In this document: piece by piece, positions 35,787-47,532 of the stretch
Layout of the letters: every line of letters begins with the position of its first letter
Numbering within the stretch: the stretch's first letter is position 1
Position numbers and translations under genes: made by a program
Notes under the pieces: generated by a model
The model's database searches: none
Told to the model about the DNA's origin: nothing
The model's input: only the letters and a program-made list of their open reading frames with translations
From: Burkholderiales bacterium
GTDB lineage: Bacteria > Pseudomonadota > Gammaproteobacteria > Burkholderiales > Burkholderiaceae_C
Assembly (NCBI GenBank): GCA_021414305.1
Contig: JAIOOS010000015.1
Location: 186,001-250,000, forward strand
Direction: 5' to 3'
Length of the DNA stretch: 64,000 bases

Positions 35787-36784
35787 GGCTGAGGCTCAGG
35801 CGTGAGGTCGAATTCGTTCGCGAGCAGGGCGTAGGAACGGCGCCGCACCGCGGGATCGTGCGCCCAGGTGTTGACGACGAGCTCGTCGAGCCCGTAGTCG
35901 CCTGCGAGCTTGCGGATCTTCGCCCCCACCGTCGCGGCCGAGCCGACGAAGGACTTGCCGCGCATCGGCGCGAGCTGGGCGAGCTCGTCTTGCGAGAAGC
36001 CGCGCGCGGCAATCGCATCCGGCGACTGCAAGGGGCCGAGCGCGCCGCGCTGCCGGTCGATGCGCCAGCGGTCGCGCGAGAGCGCGAGATGCGCCGCCTC
36101 GTCGTCGCTGTCGGCAACGAGCGCCCAGATGCAGAGCGTCGCCTGCGGCCTCGGATGGCGCTCGCTCGGCTCGAAGCGATCGCGGTAGAGCGCCATCGCC
36201 GTCTCGGCGCCCTGCCCGTCGGTGAAGAAGTAGGCGAACGCGTAGGGCAGGCCGAAGTGCGCCGCGAGCTGCGCGCCATAGTCGGAGCTGCCGAGGATCC
36301 AGATCTCGGGCGCGTGCGGCCCGAGCGGATGCGCGGTGATCCCGGCGTGGGTGCCGAGCGTGGTCCAGGCGTGAAGATCGCGCACCTGCACCGGAAAGTC
36401 TTCCGCGGCGTGGCTGGCGTTCGGATTGAGGGCGCGCGCGGTGCGCATGTCGCCGCCCGGCGCGCGGCCGAGGCCGAGGTCGATGCGCCCGGGCGCCAGC
36501 GCCTCGAGCACGCGGAACTGCTCGGCCACCTTGAGCGCGCTGTAATGCGGCAGCATCACGCCGGCGCTGCCGATGCGGATGCGCGTGGTGCGCGCGGCGA
36601 TCGCCGCCATCAGGATCTCGGGCGCCGAGCCGACGATGGTCGGCAGGCCGTGATGCTCGCTCAGCCAGAAGCGGTGATAGCCGAGCCGCTCGCAATCGAT
36701 GGCGAGCGAGAGCGTGTCGCGGATCGCCGCGTCTTCGCTGCTGCCGGCGAGCGAGACCGACTGGTCGAGGACCGAGAGCTTCAT
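35765..36784 (-). CDS. LLM-class flavin-dependent oxidoreductase
   Basis: A 339-residue bacterial-luciferase-like monooxygenase. It starts MKLSVLDQS and contains FWLSEHHG, IRIGSAGVMLPHYSALKVAEQFRVLEAL and the family's phosphate-binding GRIDLGLGRAPGG. These enzymes use reduced FMN from a partner reductase; the substrate is not predictable. The ATG at 36784 overlaps the cupin stop (ATGA), so the two genes are translationally coupled. The gene ends convergently inside the tail of the DUF418 gene. Confidence 0.9.
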   Translation of the reverse strand: MKLSVLDQSVSLAGSSEDAAIRDTLSLAIDCERLGYHRFWLSEHHGLPTIVGSAPEILMAAIAARTTRIRIGSAGVMLPHYSALKVAEQFRVLEALAPGRIDLGLGRAPGGDMRTARALNPNASHAAEDFPVQVRDLHAWTTLGTHAGITAHPLGPHAPEIWILGSSDYGAQLAAHFGLPYAFAYFFTDGQGAETAMALYRDRFEPSERHPRPQATLCIWALVADSDDEAAHLALSRDRWRIDRQRGALGPLQSPDAIAARGFSQDELAQLAPMRGKSFVGSAATVGAKIRKLAGDYGLDELVVNTWAHDPAVRRRSYALLANEFDLTPEPQPQSPSRP

Positions 36785-37275
36785 CGCCCGCCCTGCGGGT
36801 GGGTCGGGTCGATCCAGAGCACGGTTTCGGGCTTTTCCACCGGCTCGATGTCGAGGTTCACCGCCACCGCCTCGCCGTCGCTGCGGCAGAGCACGCACTC
36901 CAGCGTCTGGTCGGCGCTGGCGTTGATCTCCTGGTGCGGCACATAGGGCGGGATGTAGATGAAGTCGCCCGGCCCGGCCTCGGCCGTGAACTCGAGCGCG
37001 TTGCCCCAGCGCATGCGCGCGCGGCCCTTCACGACGTAGATCACGCTCTCTAGGTGGCCGTGGTGATGCGCGCCGGTCTTCGCGTCGGCATGGATGTGGA
37101 CCGTGCCGGCCCAGAGCTTCTGCGCGCCGACGCGTGCGAAATTGATCGCCGCCGCGCGGTTCATGCCGGGCGTCTGCGCCGTGTTCGTATCGAGCTGGTC
37201 GGCGGGCACGACGCGCACGCCGTCGTGCTTCCAGGCAACGCCTGCATCAGGGCCATGCGTGTGTTCGGCGGTCAT
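36781..37275 (-). CDS. cupin-domain protein
   Basis: A 164-residue single-cupin protein. Motif 1 is THIHADAKTG-like with the metal ligands in GAHHHGHLESVIYVVKGRARMRWG, and motif 2 is PGDFIYIPPYVPHQEINAS. These proteins serve as small dioxygenases, isomerases or metabolite sensors. The ATG at 37275 has GAGGATGAG upstream. It is coupled by ATGA to the flavin oxidoreductase gene and divergent from the cold-shock gene (178 bp between). Confidence 0.87.
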   Translation of the reverse strand: MTAEHTHGPDAGVAWKHDGVRVVPADQLDTNTAQTPGMNRAAAINFARVGAQKLWAGTVHIHADAKTGAHHHGHLESVIYVVKGRARMRWGNALEFTAEAGPGDFIYIPPYVPHQEINASADQTLECVLCRSDGEAVAVNLDIEPVEKPETVLWIDPTHPQGGR

Positions 37276-37453
37276 TCGCTCATCCTCGTGTACATTAGCG
37301 GCACAGTTATACGCAAGACAGTGGTTGTTCGTGATTCTCGTTCTACCCTCGCGGTTCTCGCGGCGGCGTCTGAAATCCCCCTGATCGGTTCTTGAGTGTC
37401 GCTGCATGCGCCGCATGTGCTGCGCATTCATTTCCATAGATAGGATTTTTCCA

Positions 37454-37672
37454 ATGACGACCCCCACCCAGACCGGCACCGTGAAGTGGTTCAACGAAAG
37501 CAAGGGCTTCGGCTTCATCGCGCAAGACGCGGGCGGCGCTGACCTGTTCGCCCACTTCCGCGACATCGCCGGCTCGGGCTTCAAGACCCTGGCTGAAAAC
37601 CAGCGCGTCGAATTCGAGGTGAAGCAAGGCCAGAAGGGCCTGCAAGCCGCGAACATTCGCGTCCTGGCCTGA
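37454..37672 (+). CDS. cold-shock protein, CspA family
   Basis: A 72-residue single cold-shock domain, slightly longer than the usual 67-70. RNP1 is KGFGFI (residues 17-22) and RNP2 is LFAHF, with a conservative change from VFVHF. It binds single-stranded RNA/DNA as an RNA chaperone or transcription antiterminator. AGGA lies about 9 bases before the ATG, and up to 178 bp of leader is available, consistent with a structured cold-shock 5' UTR. A strong terminator follows. Confidence 0.96.
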   Translation: MTTPTQTGTVKWFNESKGFGFIAQDAGGADLFAHFRDIAGSGFKTLAENQRVEFEVKQGQKGLQAANIRVLA

Positions 37673-37707
37673 GCGAAGACAGATTCGGGCCTCGCGCCCG
37701 ATTCGAG

Positions 37708-37735
37708 AAAGCCGCGGTTCGCCGCGGCTTTTTTT
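37708..37735 (+). terminator. intrinsic terminator of the cold-shock gene with UUCG tetraloop
   Basis: AAAGCCGCGG (37708-37717) and CCGCGGCTTT (37722-37731) form a perfect stem closed by a TTCG tetraloop. A run of seven T lies at 37729-37735. This is the clearest Rho-independent terminator in the window. Confidence 0.95.
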
Positions 37736-37813
37736 CGCCCGCGCCCGGCGTCGCCGACGCGACGCCCACGCCCGGGCAGGCGACCTAAGATCGTCGACGA
37801 AGGAGACAAGAGC

Positions 37814-38851
37814 ATGAGCACCGTCCCAGCCACGAACAATCGCCAGTACCGCCTCGCCCGCCGCCCGAGCGGCCTGCCGGTGCGCGAAGACTGGAGCTTC
37901 ACCACCGAGCCGGTCGCCGAGCCCGAGGAAGGCGGCGTGCTCGTCAAGACCCTCGCCCTGTCGCTCGACCCGGCCATGCGCGGCTGGATGAACGAAGGCA
38001 AGAGCTACATCGCCCCCGTCGGCATCGGCGAGGTGATGCGCGCCGGCGGCGTCGGCAAGGTCGTCGCCTCGAAGTCGCCTGCCTTCGCCGTCGGCGACGT
38101 GGTCTACGGCACGCTCGGCGTGCAGGAATACGCGCGCCTCGACGCCGCCGCCCTCGCCAAGGGCGGGCTGAGCCGGATCGACCTGCGCGTCGGCACGATG
38201 ACGCAGTGGCTGAACGTGCTCGGCATGCCCGGCATGACGGGCTACTTCGGCCTGCTCGACGTCGGCCAGCCGAAGCCCGGCGAGACCGTCGTCGTCTCGG
38301 GCGCGGCGGGCGCGGTCGGCCAGACCGTGGGCCAGCTCGCGAAGATCAAGGGCTGCCGCGCGGTCGGCATCGCCGGCGGGCCGGCGAAGTGCGAATGGGT
38401 GGTCAAGGAGCTCGGCTTCGATGCCTGCATCGACTACAAGGCCGGCCCGGTCAAGGACGGCCTGAAGGCGCACTGCCCGAAGGGCGTCGACGTCTACTTC
38501 GACAACGTCGGCGGCGAGATCCTCGACGCCGTGCTGACGCGCATCAACCGCAAGGCGCGAATCGTGATCTGCGGCGCGATCAGCCAGTACAACGCGACCG
38601 AAAAGCCGGTCGGCCCGGCAAACTACCTGTCGCTGCTGGTCAATCGTGCGCGGATGGAAGGCATCGTCGTCTTCGACAACGCCGACCGCTACGGCATCGC
38701 CATTGCCGAGCTCGCCGGCTACCTGAAGGATGGCCGGATGAAGAGCCGGGAAGACGTCGTTTCCGGCCTCGAGACCTTCCCGGACGCCCTGCTCAAGCTG
38801 TTCCGGGGCGAGAACTTCGGCAAGCTCGTGCTGCAGGTCGCGGAAGGCTGA
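37814..38851 (+). CDS. NADP-dependent oxidoreductase, MDR family (CurA-like)
   Basis: A 345-residue zinc-free medium-chain reductase. It contains LALSLDPAMRGWMNE, GMTGYFGLLDVGQPKPGETVVVSGAAGAVGQ (the nucleotide-binding loop AAGAVGQ), DVYFDNVGGEILD and the C-terminal LLKLFRGENFGKLVLQV. These are typical of curcumin/alkenal or leukotriene B4 12-hydroxydehydrogenase-like reductases that reduce alpha,beta-unsaturated carbonyls with NADPH. AAGGAG lies 10 bases before the ATG. It appears monocistronic. Confidence 0.92.
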   Translation: MSTVPATNNRQYRLARRPSGLPVREDWSFTTEPVAEPEEGGVLVKTLALSLDPAMRGWMNEGKSYIAPVGIGEVMRAGGVGKVVASKSPAFAVGDVVYGTLGVQEYARLDAAALAKGGLSRIDLRVGTMTQWLNVLGMPGMTGYFGLLDVGQPKPGETVVVSGAAGAVGQTVGQLAKIKGCRAVGIAGGPAKCEWVVKELGFDACIDYKAGPVKDGLKAHCPKGVDVYFDNVGGEILDAVLTRINRKARIVICGAISQYNATEKPVGPANYLSLLVNRARMEGIVVFDNADRYGIAIAELAGYLKDGRMKSREDVVSGLETFPDALLKLFRGENFGKLVLQVAEG

Positions 38852-38901
38852 ATTCCGGGGCGCTCGCCGCGGCCGCCGGCCGCTAGACTTTGCGGCTGCC
38901 C

Positions 38902-41991
<3,090 letters not shown>

Positions 41992-42004
41992 GCTGCCCGA
42001 GCCG

Positions 42005-44074
42005 CTAGACGGCGACTTCCTCCACCAGACCGCGCTGCTTCAGCATCGGCTGCGGCGTCGGCGCGCGACCGCGGAAGGCGCGGTAGGCGGCGCCGGGCTC
42101 GATCGAGTTGCCCGACGAGTAGATGAAGCGGAACAGCCGCTTGGCCACCGCCGCGTCGAACGGATTGCCGGCCTCGACGAAAGCCTCGAAGCCGTCGGCG
42201 TCGAGCACCTCGGCCCAGAGGTAGACGTAGTAGCCGGCGGCGTAGCCCGAGCCGGAGAACAGGTGCTGGAAGTGGGTGAGGCGATGGTTCAGGCCGACGC
42301 CTGCGGGCAGGCCGATCCGCTCGAGCTCGGCGCGCTCGAAGGCCACCACGTCGGCGACGGCAACATCGGCGCGCGCGTGCGCGGCCATGTCGACCAGCGC
42401 CGAGGCGGTGTAGCGCACGGTCTCGTAGCCCTGGTTGAAGTGGCGCGCGGCGTGCAGCTTCTCGATCAGGGCATCGGGGATCGGCTCGCCGCTCAGGTGG
42501 TGGCGCGCATGGCGCTTCAGCACCTCGGGTTCCTCGAGCCAGTGCTCGAAGAGCTGCGACGGCAGCTCGACGAAATCGCGCAGCACGTTGGTGCCCGACA
42601 GGCGCTCGTAGGTCACGTTCGAGAGCAGCCCATGCAGGCCGTGGCCGAACTCGTGGAAGAGCGTGCGGGCGTCGTCGAAGCTGAGCAGCGTCGGCTCGCC
42701 GGGCGCGCCCTTGGCGAAGTTGTTGTTGTTGACGATGATCGGCAGCACCGACGCGTCGCCGCGGCTGCCGCCGTTCTTCGACTGCACCCGGTACGAGCTC
42801 ATCCAGGCGCCGCTGCGCTTGGTCGGCCGGGCGAAGTTGTCGTGCAGGAACAGGCCGATCGCCTCGCCCTTGCCCCCGCGCACCTCGTAGACCCTGACGT
42901 CGGGGTGGTAGACCGCGATATCGGGGCGGGCGGCGAAGCTCAGGCCGAACAGGCGGCTCGCGCAGTCGAACGCGGCCTCGGTGATGCGCTCGAGGGGGAA
43001 GTAGGGTTTGATCGTCGCCTCGTCGAGATCGAAGCGCACCTGCCGCACCTTCTCGGCGTAGAAGCGCCAGTCCCAGGGCTCGATCGTGGCCGACTCGCCG
43101 CGCGAGAGCGCAAGCGCCTCGAGCGCCGCGCGCTCGCTCGCGGCCCGGGTGGTGGCGGGCTTCCAGACCTGCATCAGCAGCGAAGTCACCGCCTCCTGCG
43201 TTCCCGCCATCGTGTCGGCGAGCGCGTAGTCGGCGTACGAGGCGTAGCCGTGCAGCCGCGCCTGCTCGAGGCGGAGCGCCAGGATCTCGGCGGCGACGCC
43301 GCGGTTGTCGCTCGCGCCGGCATGTTCGCCGCGCGTCGTCCAGGCGCGCCATGCCTGCTCGCGCAGGTCACGCCGCTCGGAGAAGGTGAGGAAGGGAACG
43401 ATGTGCGAGCGCGAGAGCGTGATCACCGCAGCGCCAGCGATGCCGCGCTCGCTCGCCGCCTGGCGGGCGGTGGCGCGAACGAAGTCGGGCAGGCCGGCCA
43501 GATCGGCCTCGGTCTTCAGCAGGAGCTGGAAGCCCGACTCGTCGGCGAGCACGTTCTGCCCGAACTGCGTGGTCAGGTCGGCCAGGCGCTGCATCACCTC
43601 GGCATAGCGCTGCTGCGCCGGACCGTTCATCCGCGCGCCGGAGCGCACGAAGTCGATGTGGTAGCGCTCGAGCACACGCAGCTGCTCGTCGCTGAGGCCG
43701 AGCTCGCGCCGCTTGCCGTGCAGCGCGTCGATGCGCTCGAACAGGGCACGGTGCATGTAGACACGGCTGTCGTGCGCGGCCAGCAGCGGCGCCATCTCGC
43801 GCTCCACCGCCTGCAGCGCCGGCGAGGTCTCGCTCGAGGTGAGGTTGTAGAACAGGCCCGAGATGCGATCGAAGGGGCGCCCGGCACGGTCGAGCGCGGC
43901 GACGGTGTTGTCGAAGGTCGGCGGCTCGGTCGAGTCGCCGATCGCGCCGATCTCCTCGAGGTGGGCCTGCATCGCGCTGCGGAAGGCGGGCGCGAAGTGC
44001 TCGGCCCGGGCGAGCGCGAACGGCGGCAGACCGAACTCCCCGGTCCAGGGTTGCAGCAAGGGGTTGTCGGTCAT
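42005..44074 (-). CDS. M3 family metallopeptidase, peptidyl-dipeptidase Dcp/oligopeptidase A-like
   Basis: A 689-residue zinc peptidase. The zinc motif HEFGH is at residues 474-478, with the downstream glutamate in FVELPSQLFEHW. The N-terminus NPLLQPWTGEFGLPPF and the C-terminus FRGRAPTPQPMLKQRGL are typical of the Dcp-type branch of M3. It degrades short peptides in the cytoplasm (no signal peptide). The ATG at 44074 is chosen at the start of this conserved N-terminus. It converges with the hybrid kinase gene, with 13 bp between stops. Confidence 0.93.
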   Translation of the reverse strand: MTDNPLLQPWTGEFGLPPFALARAEHFAPAFRSAMQAHLEEIGAIGDSTEPPTFDNTVAALDRAGRPFDRISGLFYNLTSSETSPALQAVEREMAPLLAAHDSRVYMHRALFERIDALHGKRRELGLSDEQLRVLERYHIDFVRSGARMNGPAQQRYAEVMQRLADLTTQFGQNVLADESGFQLLLKTEADLAGLPDFVRATARQAASERGIAGAAVITLSRSHIVPFLTFSERRDLREQAWRAWTTRGEHAGASDNRGVAAEILALRLEQARLHGYASYADYALADTMAGTQEAVTSLLMQVWKPATTRAASERAALEALALSRGESATIEPWDWRFYAEKVRQVRFDLDEATIKPYFPLERITEAAFDCASRLFGLSFAARPDIAVYHPDVRVYEVRGGKGEAIGLFLHDNFARPTKRSGAWMSSYRVQSKNGGSRGDASVLPIIVNNNNFAKGAPGEPTLLSFDDARTLFHEFGHGLHGLLSNVTYERLSGTNVLRDFVELPSQLFEHWLEEPEVLKRHARHHLSGEPIPDALIEKLHAARHFNQGYETVRYTASALVDMAAHARADVAVADVVAFERAELERIGLPAGVGLNHRLTHFQHLFSGSGYAAGYYVYLWAEVLDADGFEAFVEAGNPFDAAVAKRLFRFIYSSGNSIEPGAAYRAFRGRAPTPQPMLKQRGLVEEVAV

Positions 44075-44085
44075 GGTGGGCGTCT

Positions 44086-44613
44086 TCACTTCTTGCGCTT
44101 GAGGTCGTTCAGGTCGCGCTCGTCGTAGCGGCGGTTCTCGCACGACTTCTCGTAGCCTTCCTTGGTCGTCTTCACCGCTTCGGCCTTGACGTTGTACGCG
44201 GCCACGCGGGCCTCGTAGGTCTCGACCAGCTTGTCGCGCTTGCCGAGCTTGGCGTTGTAGGCATCGACCGCGGTGTCGCTGGTCCGGTCGATCGTCTCCC
44301 GCTCCTCCGCGAGGCTGGTGCCGAGGCGCAGGATCTCGGTCTTGTCGGCCTCGATCGCCGCCTTGTCCTTCAGGGCGTCGTCGGTCTGCGCGTGCAGACG
44401 TTCCTTCTGGTTGACGCAGTCCTGCAGCTGCGCCGGCGTGAGGATCGGGCTGCGCGGCGCGGCGGCGCTGGCCGCCGGCGCGCGGGTGGGCGCCTTCTCG
44501 GCGGCGGGCGACACGAAGCTCGCACTCAATCCGGCCAGGGCGACGAGCGGGAGGGCGAGTCGGAAGGAAAGCATTGCAAGCATGGAACTGCGGCACCGGG
44601 CAAAGCTGGTCAT
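44086..44613 (-). CDS. small exported coiled-coil protein of unknown function
   Basis: A 175-residue protein with an N-terminal hydrophobic signal-like segment (LPLVALAGLSASFVSPAAE), an Ala/Pro-rich linker, then a charged helical region (residues 60-175) predicted to form coiled coil. It has two cysteines in the mature part (QDCVNQK and KSCENRR) that could form a disulfide. The ATG at 44613 overlaps the gor stop (ATGA); ATGs at 44583 or 44574 would give a more usual signal peptide. I do not recognise a family. Confidence 0.65.
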   Translation of the reverse strand: MTSFARCRSSMLAMLSFRLALPLVALAGLSASFVSPAAEKAPTRAPAASAAAPRSPILTPAQLQDCVNQKERLHAQTDDALKDKAAIEADKTEILRLGTSLAEERETIDRTSDTAVDAYNAKLGKRDKLVETYEARVAAYNVKAEAVKTTKEGYEKSCENRRYDERDLNDLKRKK

Positions 44614-45971
44614 GATGCCACCGTGGCGTTTCGCATCGTCACGAACTCCTCGGCGGCGGTCGGGTGAATGCCGAGCGTCGCATCGAACACCGCCTTGGTC
44701 GCGCCGGCCTTCATCGCCACCGCGAAGCCCTGGATCGTCTCGCCGGCGTCGGCGCCGACCATGTGCAGGCCGACCACCTTGTCGCTCGCCGCCTCGACCA
44801 CCAGCTTCATCAGGGTGCGCTCCTTGCTGCCGGAGAGGGTGTGGCGCAGCGCCTTGAAATCGGTGCGATAGACGAGGATCTTCTGGAAGCGCGCCCGCGC
44901 GTCCTGCTCCGAGAGGCCGATCGTGCCGATGTTCGGATGGGTGAATACCGCCGTCGGGATATGCATGTAGTCGACCCGCCGCCCGCCCTGGCCGAAGAAG
45001 CTGTCCACCAGTGCCATCGCCTCGGCCAGCGCGACCGGCGTGAGCTGCACCCGGTCGATCACGTCGCCGATGGCGAAGATGCCCGGGACGCTGCTGCGGT
45101 AGCCCTCGTCGACGACGACTGCGCCGTTCGGCGCGAGGGCGACGCCGAGCGCCTCGAGGCCGAGGCCGGCGGTGTTCGGCGCCCGCCCGGTGGCGTAGAG
45201 CACGGTGTCGGCTTCGAGCTCGCTGCCGTCGGCGAGGGCGACGCGGATGGCGCCGCCCGCGGTTCGCGCCAGCGACAGCACGCTCGCCTCGACGCGAACG
45301 TCGACGCCGTGCTTGCCCATCTCGACGGCGACGAAGTCGCGCACCTCGCGGTCGAAGCCGCGCAGGATCTGCTCGCCGCGATAGAGCTGGGTGACGCGGG
45401 CGCCGAGGCCATTGAAGATGGAAGCGAACTCGCAGGCGATGTAGCCGCCGCCGACCACGACGAGGCGCTTGGGAAACTCGGCCAGGTCGAAGATCTCGTT
45501 CGAGCTGATCGCCAGCTCGCCGCCGGGCACCTCGGGCGGGACCGGCCAGCCGCCAGTGGCCACGACGATGCGCTCGGCGGCATGGACGACGCCGTTCACC
45601 TCGACCGCGCCGACGCCGACGATGCGGGCGCGGCCGCGCAGGATCGTCACGCCGGCGTTCGTCATCAGCTCGCCGTAGATGCCGTTGAGGCGCGAGATCT
45701 CGCGCGCCCGGTTCGCCTTGAGCACGCTCCAGTCGAAGCTCGGCGTCTCGTGCGACCAGCCGAATCCCGGCGCCTCCTCGAAGCTGTCGGCATAGTGCGC
45801 GGCGAAGCTGTACAGCTTCTTCGGAATGCAGCCGACGTTGACGCAGGTGCCGCCGAGCGCGCCTTCTTCGGCGACGGCCACGCGCAGGCCGCGCTGGCCG
45901 GCCATGCGCGCGGCGCGCACGCCGCCGCTGCCGGCGCCGATGATGAAGAGGTCGAATCCGTCGCGAGTCAT
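44610..45971 (-). CDS. gor: glutathione-disulfide reductase
   Basis: A 453-residue FAD/NADPH disulfide reductase. The FAD motif GAGSGGVRAARMA is at the N-terminus. The redox-active pair is Cys43 and Cys48 in GGTCVNVGCIPKKL. The NADPH-binding GGGYIACEFASIF and the C-terminal catalytic HPTAAEE are intact. It keeps glutathione reduced in the cytoplasm. The gene overlaps the downstream coiled-coil gene by ATGA and is divergent from the SRPBCC gene (125 bp). Confidence 0.94.
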   Translation of the reverse strand: MTRDGFDLFIIGAGSGGVRAARMAGQRGLRVAVAEEGALGGTCVNVGCIPKKLYSFAAHYADSFEEAPGFGWSHETPSFDWSVLKANRAREISRLNGIYGELMTNAGVTILRGRARIVGVGAVEVNGVVHAAERIVVATGGWPVPPEVPGGELAISSNEIFDLAEFPKRLVVVGGGYIACEFASIFNGLGARVTQLYRGEQILRGFDREVRDFVAVEMGKHGVDVRVEASVLSLARTAGGAIRVALADGSELEADTVLYATGRAPNTAGLGLEALGVALAPNGAVVVDEGYRSSVPGIFAIGDVIDRVQLTPVALAEAMALVDSFFGQGGRRVDYMHIPTAVFTHPNIGTIGLSEQDARARFQKILVYRTDFKALRHTLSGSKERTLMKLVVEAASDKVVGLHMVGADAGETIQGFAVAMKAGATKAVFDATLGIHPTAAEEFVTMRNATVAS

Positions 45972-46096
45972 GTTCTCAGTGGCCGCCCGGGCCGCCCGCG
46001 ACCCGCCGCGGGACTCTCCTGCGGACGATACCCGTTGCGACGCCGCCCCGTGCGCGGCAGACTTCTCGCTCTCGTCCGGAACAGGGGGAAGAAGCG

Positions 46097-46627
46097 ATGC
46101 GGATCCTGAAGTGGGTCGCCGGCGTGCTCGTCGGGCTGGTCGTGCTGCTGGTCGTCGTCGGCCTGTTCCTGCCGGCCGGCTTCACGGTGGCCCGCTCCGC
46201 CGAGATCGCGGCGCCGCCCGAGAAGGTCTATGCCCTGGTCGCCGATCCGCGCGGCTGGAAGCAATGGTCGGCCTGGAACAAGCGCGACCCGCTGATGCAG
46301 ATCGACTACAGCGGCCCGCCTTCGGGCGTGGGCGCGAAGTGGGCCTGGAAGAGCAGGAGCCAGGGCGACGGCGAGATGACCTTCACCGCGGCGGAGCCGG
46401 GCAGGCGGGTCGCCTTCGATCTCTACTTTCCCGACTTCGGCACCACTTCCAAAGGCGAGCTGCGCTTCGACCCGGCCGGCGCGGGCACGCGCGTCACCTG
46501 GACCATGAACGGCGACATGGGCAAGAACCCGCTCTACCACTGGTTCGCGCTCGGCGCCGACAGCATGGTCGGCAAGGACTTCGCCGAGGGCCTCGCCGGG
46601 CTGAAGGCCGCGGCCGAAAAGCCCTAG
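46097..46627 (+). CDS. SRPBCC (polyketide cyclase/START-like) family protein
   Basis: A 176-residue protein with one N-terminal membrane anchor (WVAGVLVGLVVLLVVVGLFL) and an SRPBCC fold recognisable from VARSAEIAAPPEKVYALVADPRGWKQWSAWNKRDP. These domains bind hydrophobic ligands. The AGGGGGAAG upstream of the ATG is a good ribosome-binding site. No specific role is evident from the neighbours. Confidence 0.85.
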   Translation: MRILKWVAGVLVGLVVLLVVVGLFLPAGFTVARSAEIAAPPEKVYALVADPRGWKQWSAWNKRDPLMQIDYSGPPSGVGAKWAWKSRSQGDGEMTFTAAEPGRRVAFDLYFPDFGTTSKGELRFDPAGAGTRVTWTMNGDMGKNPLYHWFALGADSMVGKDFAEGLAGLKAAAEKP

Positions 46628-46642
46628 TCGCGCCGCGCGAGC

Positions 46643-46915
46643 CTAGCCGAGGCCCTTCCTCAGCAGCTCGGCCACCAAGCCGTTGATCCCGCCCTCGTGC
46701 GCTCCGGCGCGCTCGCGCAGGGTCGCGGCAAGGTCGGCCGGCAGCTTGCAGGCGAAGGGAACGAGGCCGGCGGCGGCGTCGAGGCGGCGCTGCTCGCGCC
46801 GGTCGGGCAGCATCGAGGCGCCCTGGGCGAAGCGGCCGGGGATGCCGGCGCCCTTCATCTCGCCGACGACCTTCTTGCCGAGATGCTTGTCGAGGTCGGA
46901 CTTCTTCATGCTCAT
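46643..46915 (-). CDS. small conserved-looking protein, possible ribbon-helix-helix C-terminus
   Basis: A 90-residue protein starting MSMKKSDLDKHLGKKVVGEM, rich in Lys/Arg. The C-terminus FACKLPADLAATLRERAG, then GINGLVAELLRKGLG, resembles the strand-helix-helix pattern of MetJ/Arc-type DNA-binding proteins. No toxin partner is adjacent. It is convergent with the SRPBCC gene (15 bp) and divergent from yaeQ (62 bp). The family is not recognised. Confidence 0.6.
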   Translation of the reverse strand: MSMKKSDLDKHLGKKVVGEMKGAGIPGRFAQGASMLPDRREQRRLDAAAGLVPFACKLPADLAATLRERAGAHEGGINGLVAELLRKGLG

Positions 46916-46977
46916 GATCGTTGGCTCTTTGCGGGCGAGCCGCGATTGTCGCGCGAGCCACCGCTTACAGTCCGGCG

Positions 46978-47532
46978 ATGGCGCAAAAGGCAACCGTGTG
47001 CAAGGCGACGCTGCAGATCGCCGACATCGATCGCGGCCTCTATGCCGATCATTCGGTGACGCTGGCCCGTCATCCTTCGGAGAACGACGAGCGGATGATG
47101 ATCCGTCTGCTCGCGTTCGCCCTGTGCGTGCCGGCCGACTCGCGCGACGGCGGGCTCGAGTTCGCGAAGGGCATGTGGGACCCCGACGAGCCCGAACTCT
47201 GGCAGAAAGACCTCACCGGCCGCATCGTCCAGTGGATCGAGGTCGGCCAGCCCGAGGAGCGGCGCATCGCCAAGGCGAGCGGCCGCGCCGACCGGGTCAG
47301 CGTGTTCGCCTTCGGCACCACCGCCCCTTCGTGGTGGGCGGGCCTCGGCAGCCGGATCGCGCGCGCCGGCAACGTCGAGATCTGGCGGATCGCGCCGGAG
47401 CAAAGCCGCGAGCTCGCCGGCCTGGCGAGCCGCAGCATGCAGCTGCAGATCAACCGCCAGGACGGCGCGATCTACGTCTCCGAAGGCGAGCGCTCGGTCC
47501 AGATCGTTCCCGAGCGCATGGGCGCGGCATGA
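46978..47532 (+). CDS. yaeQ: YaeQ family protein
   Basis: A 184-residue protein of the YaeQ family, a PD-(D/E)XK-nuclease-like fold of uncertain function. Hallmarks are KATLQIADIDRGLYADHSVTLARHPSENDERMM and the C-terminal LQINRQDGAIYVSEGERSVQI. It overlaps the DUF924 gene by ATGA. Confidence 0.92.
   Translation: MAQKATVCKATLQIADIDRGLYADHSVTLARHPSENDERMMIRLLAFALCVPADSRDGGLEFAKGMWDPDEPELWQKDLTGRIVQWIEVGQPEERRIAKASGRADRVSVFAFGTTAPSWWAGLGSRIARAGNVEIWRIAPEQSRELAGLASRSMQLQINRQDGAIYVSEGERSVQIVPERMGAA

Noticed and set aside
37276..37453. Possible palindromic operator GTACATTAGC...GTTATAC upstream of the cupin gene
   Set aside because: Only a few end positions match across the dyad, so it is not convincing as a binding site.
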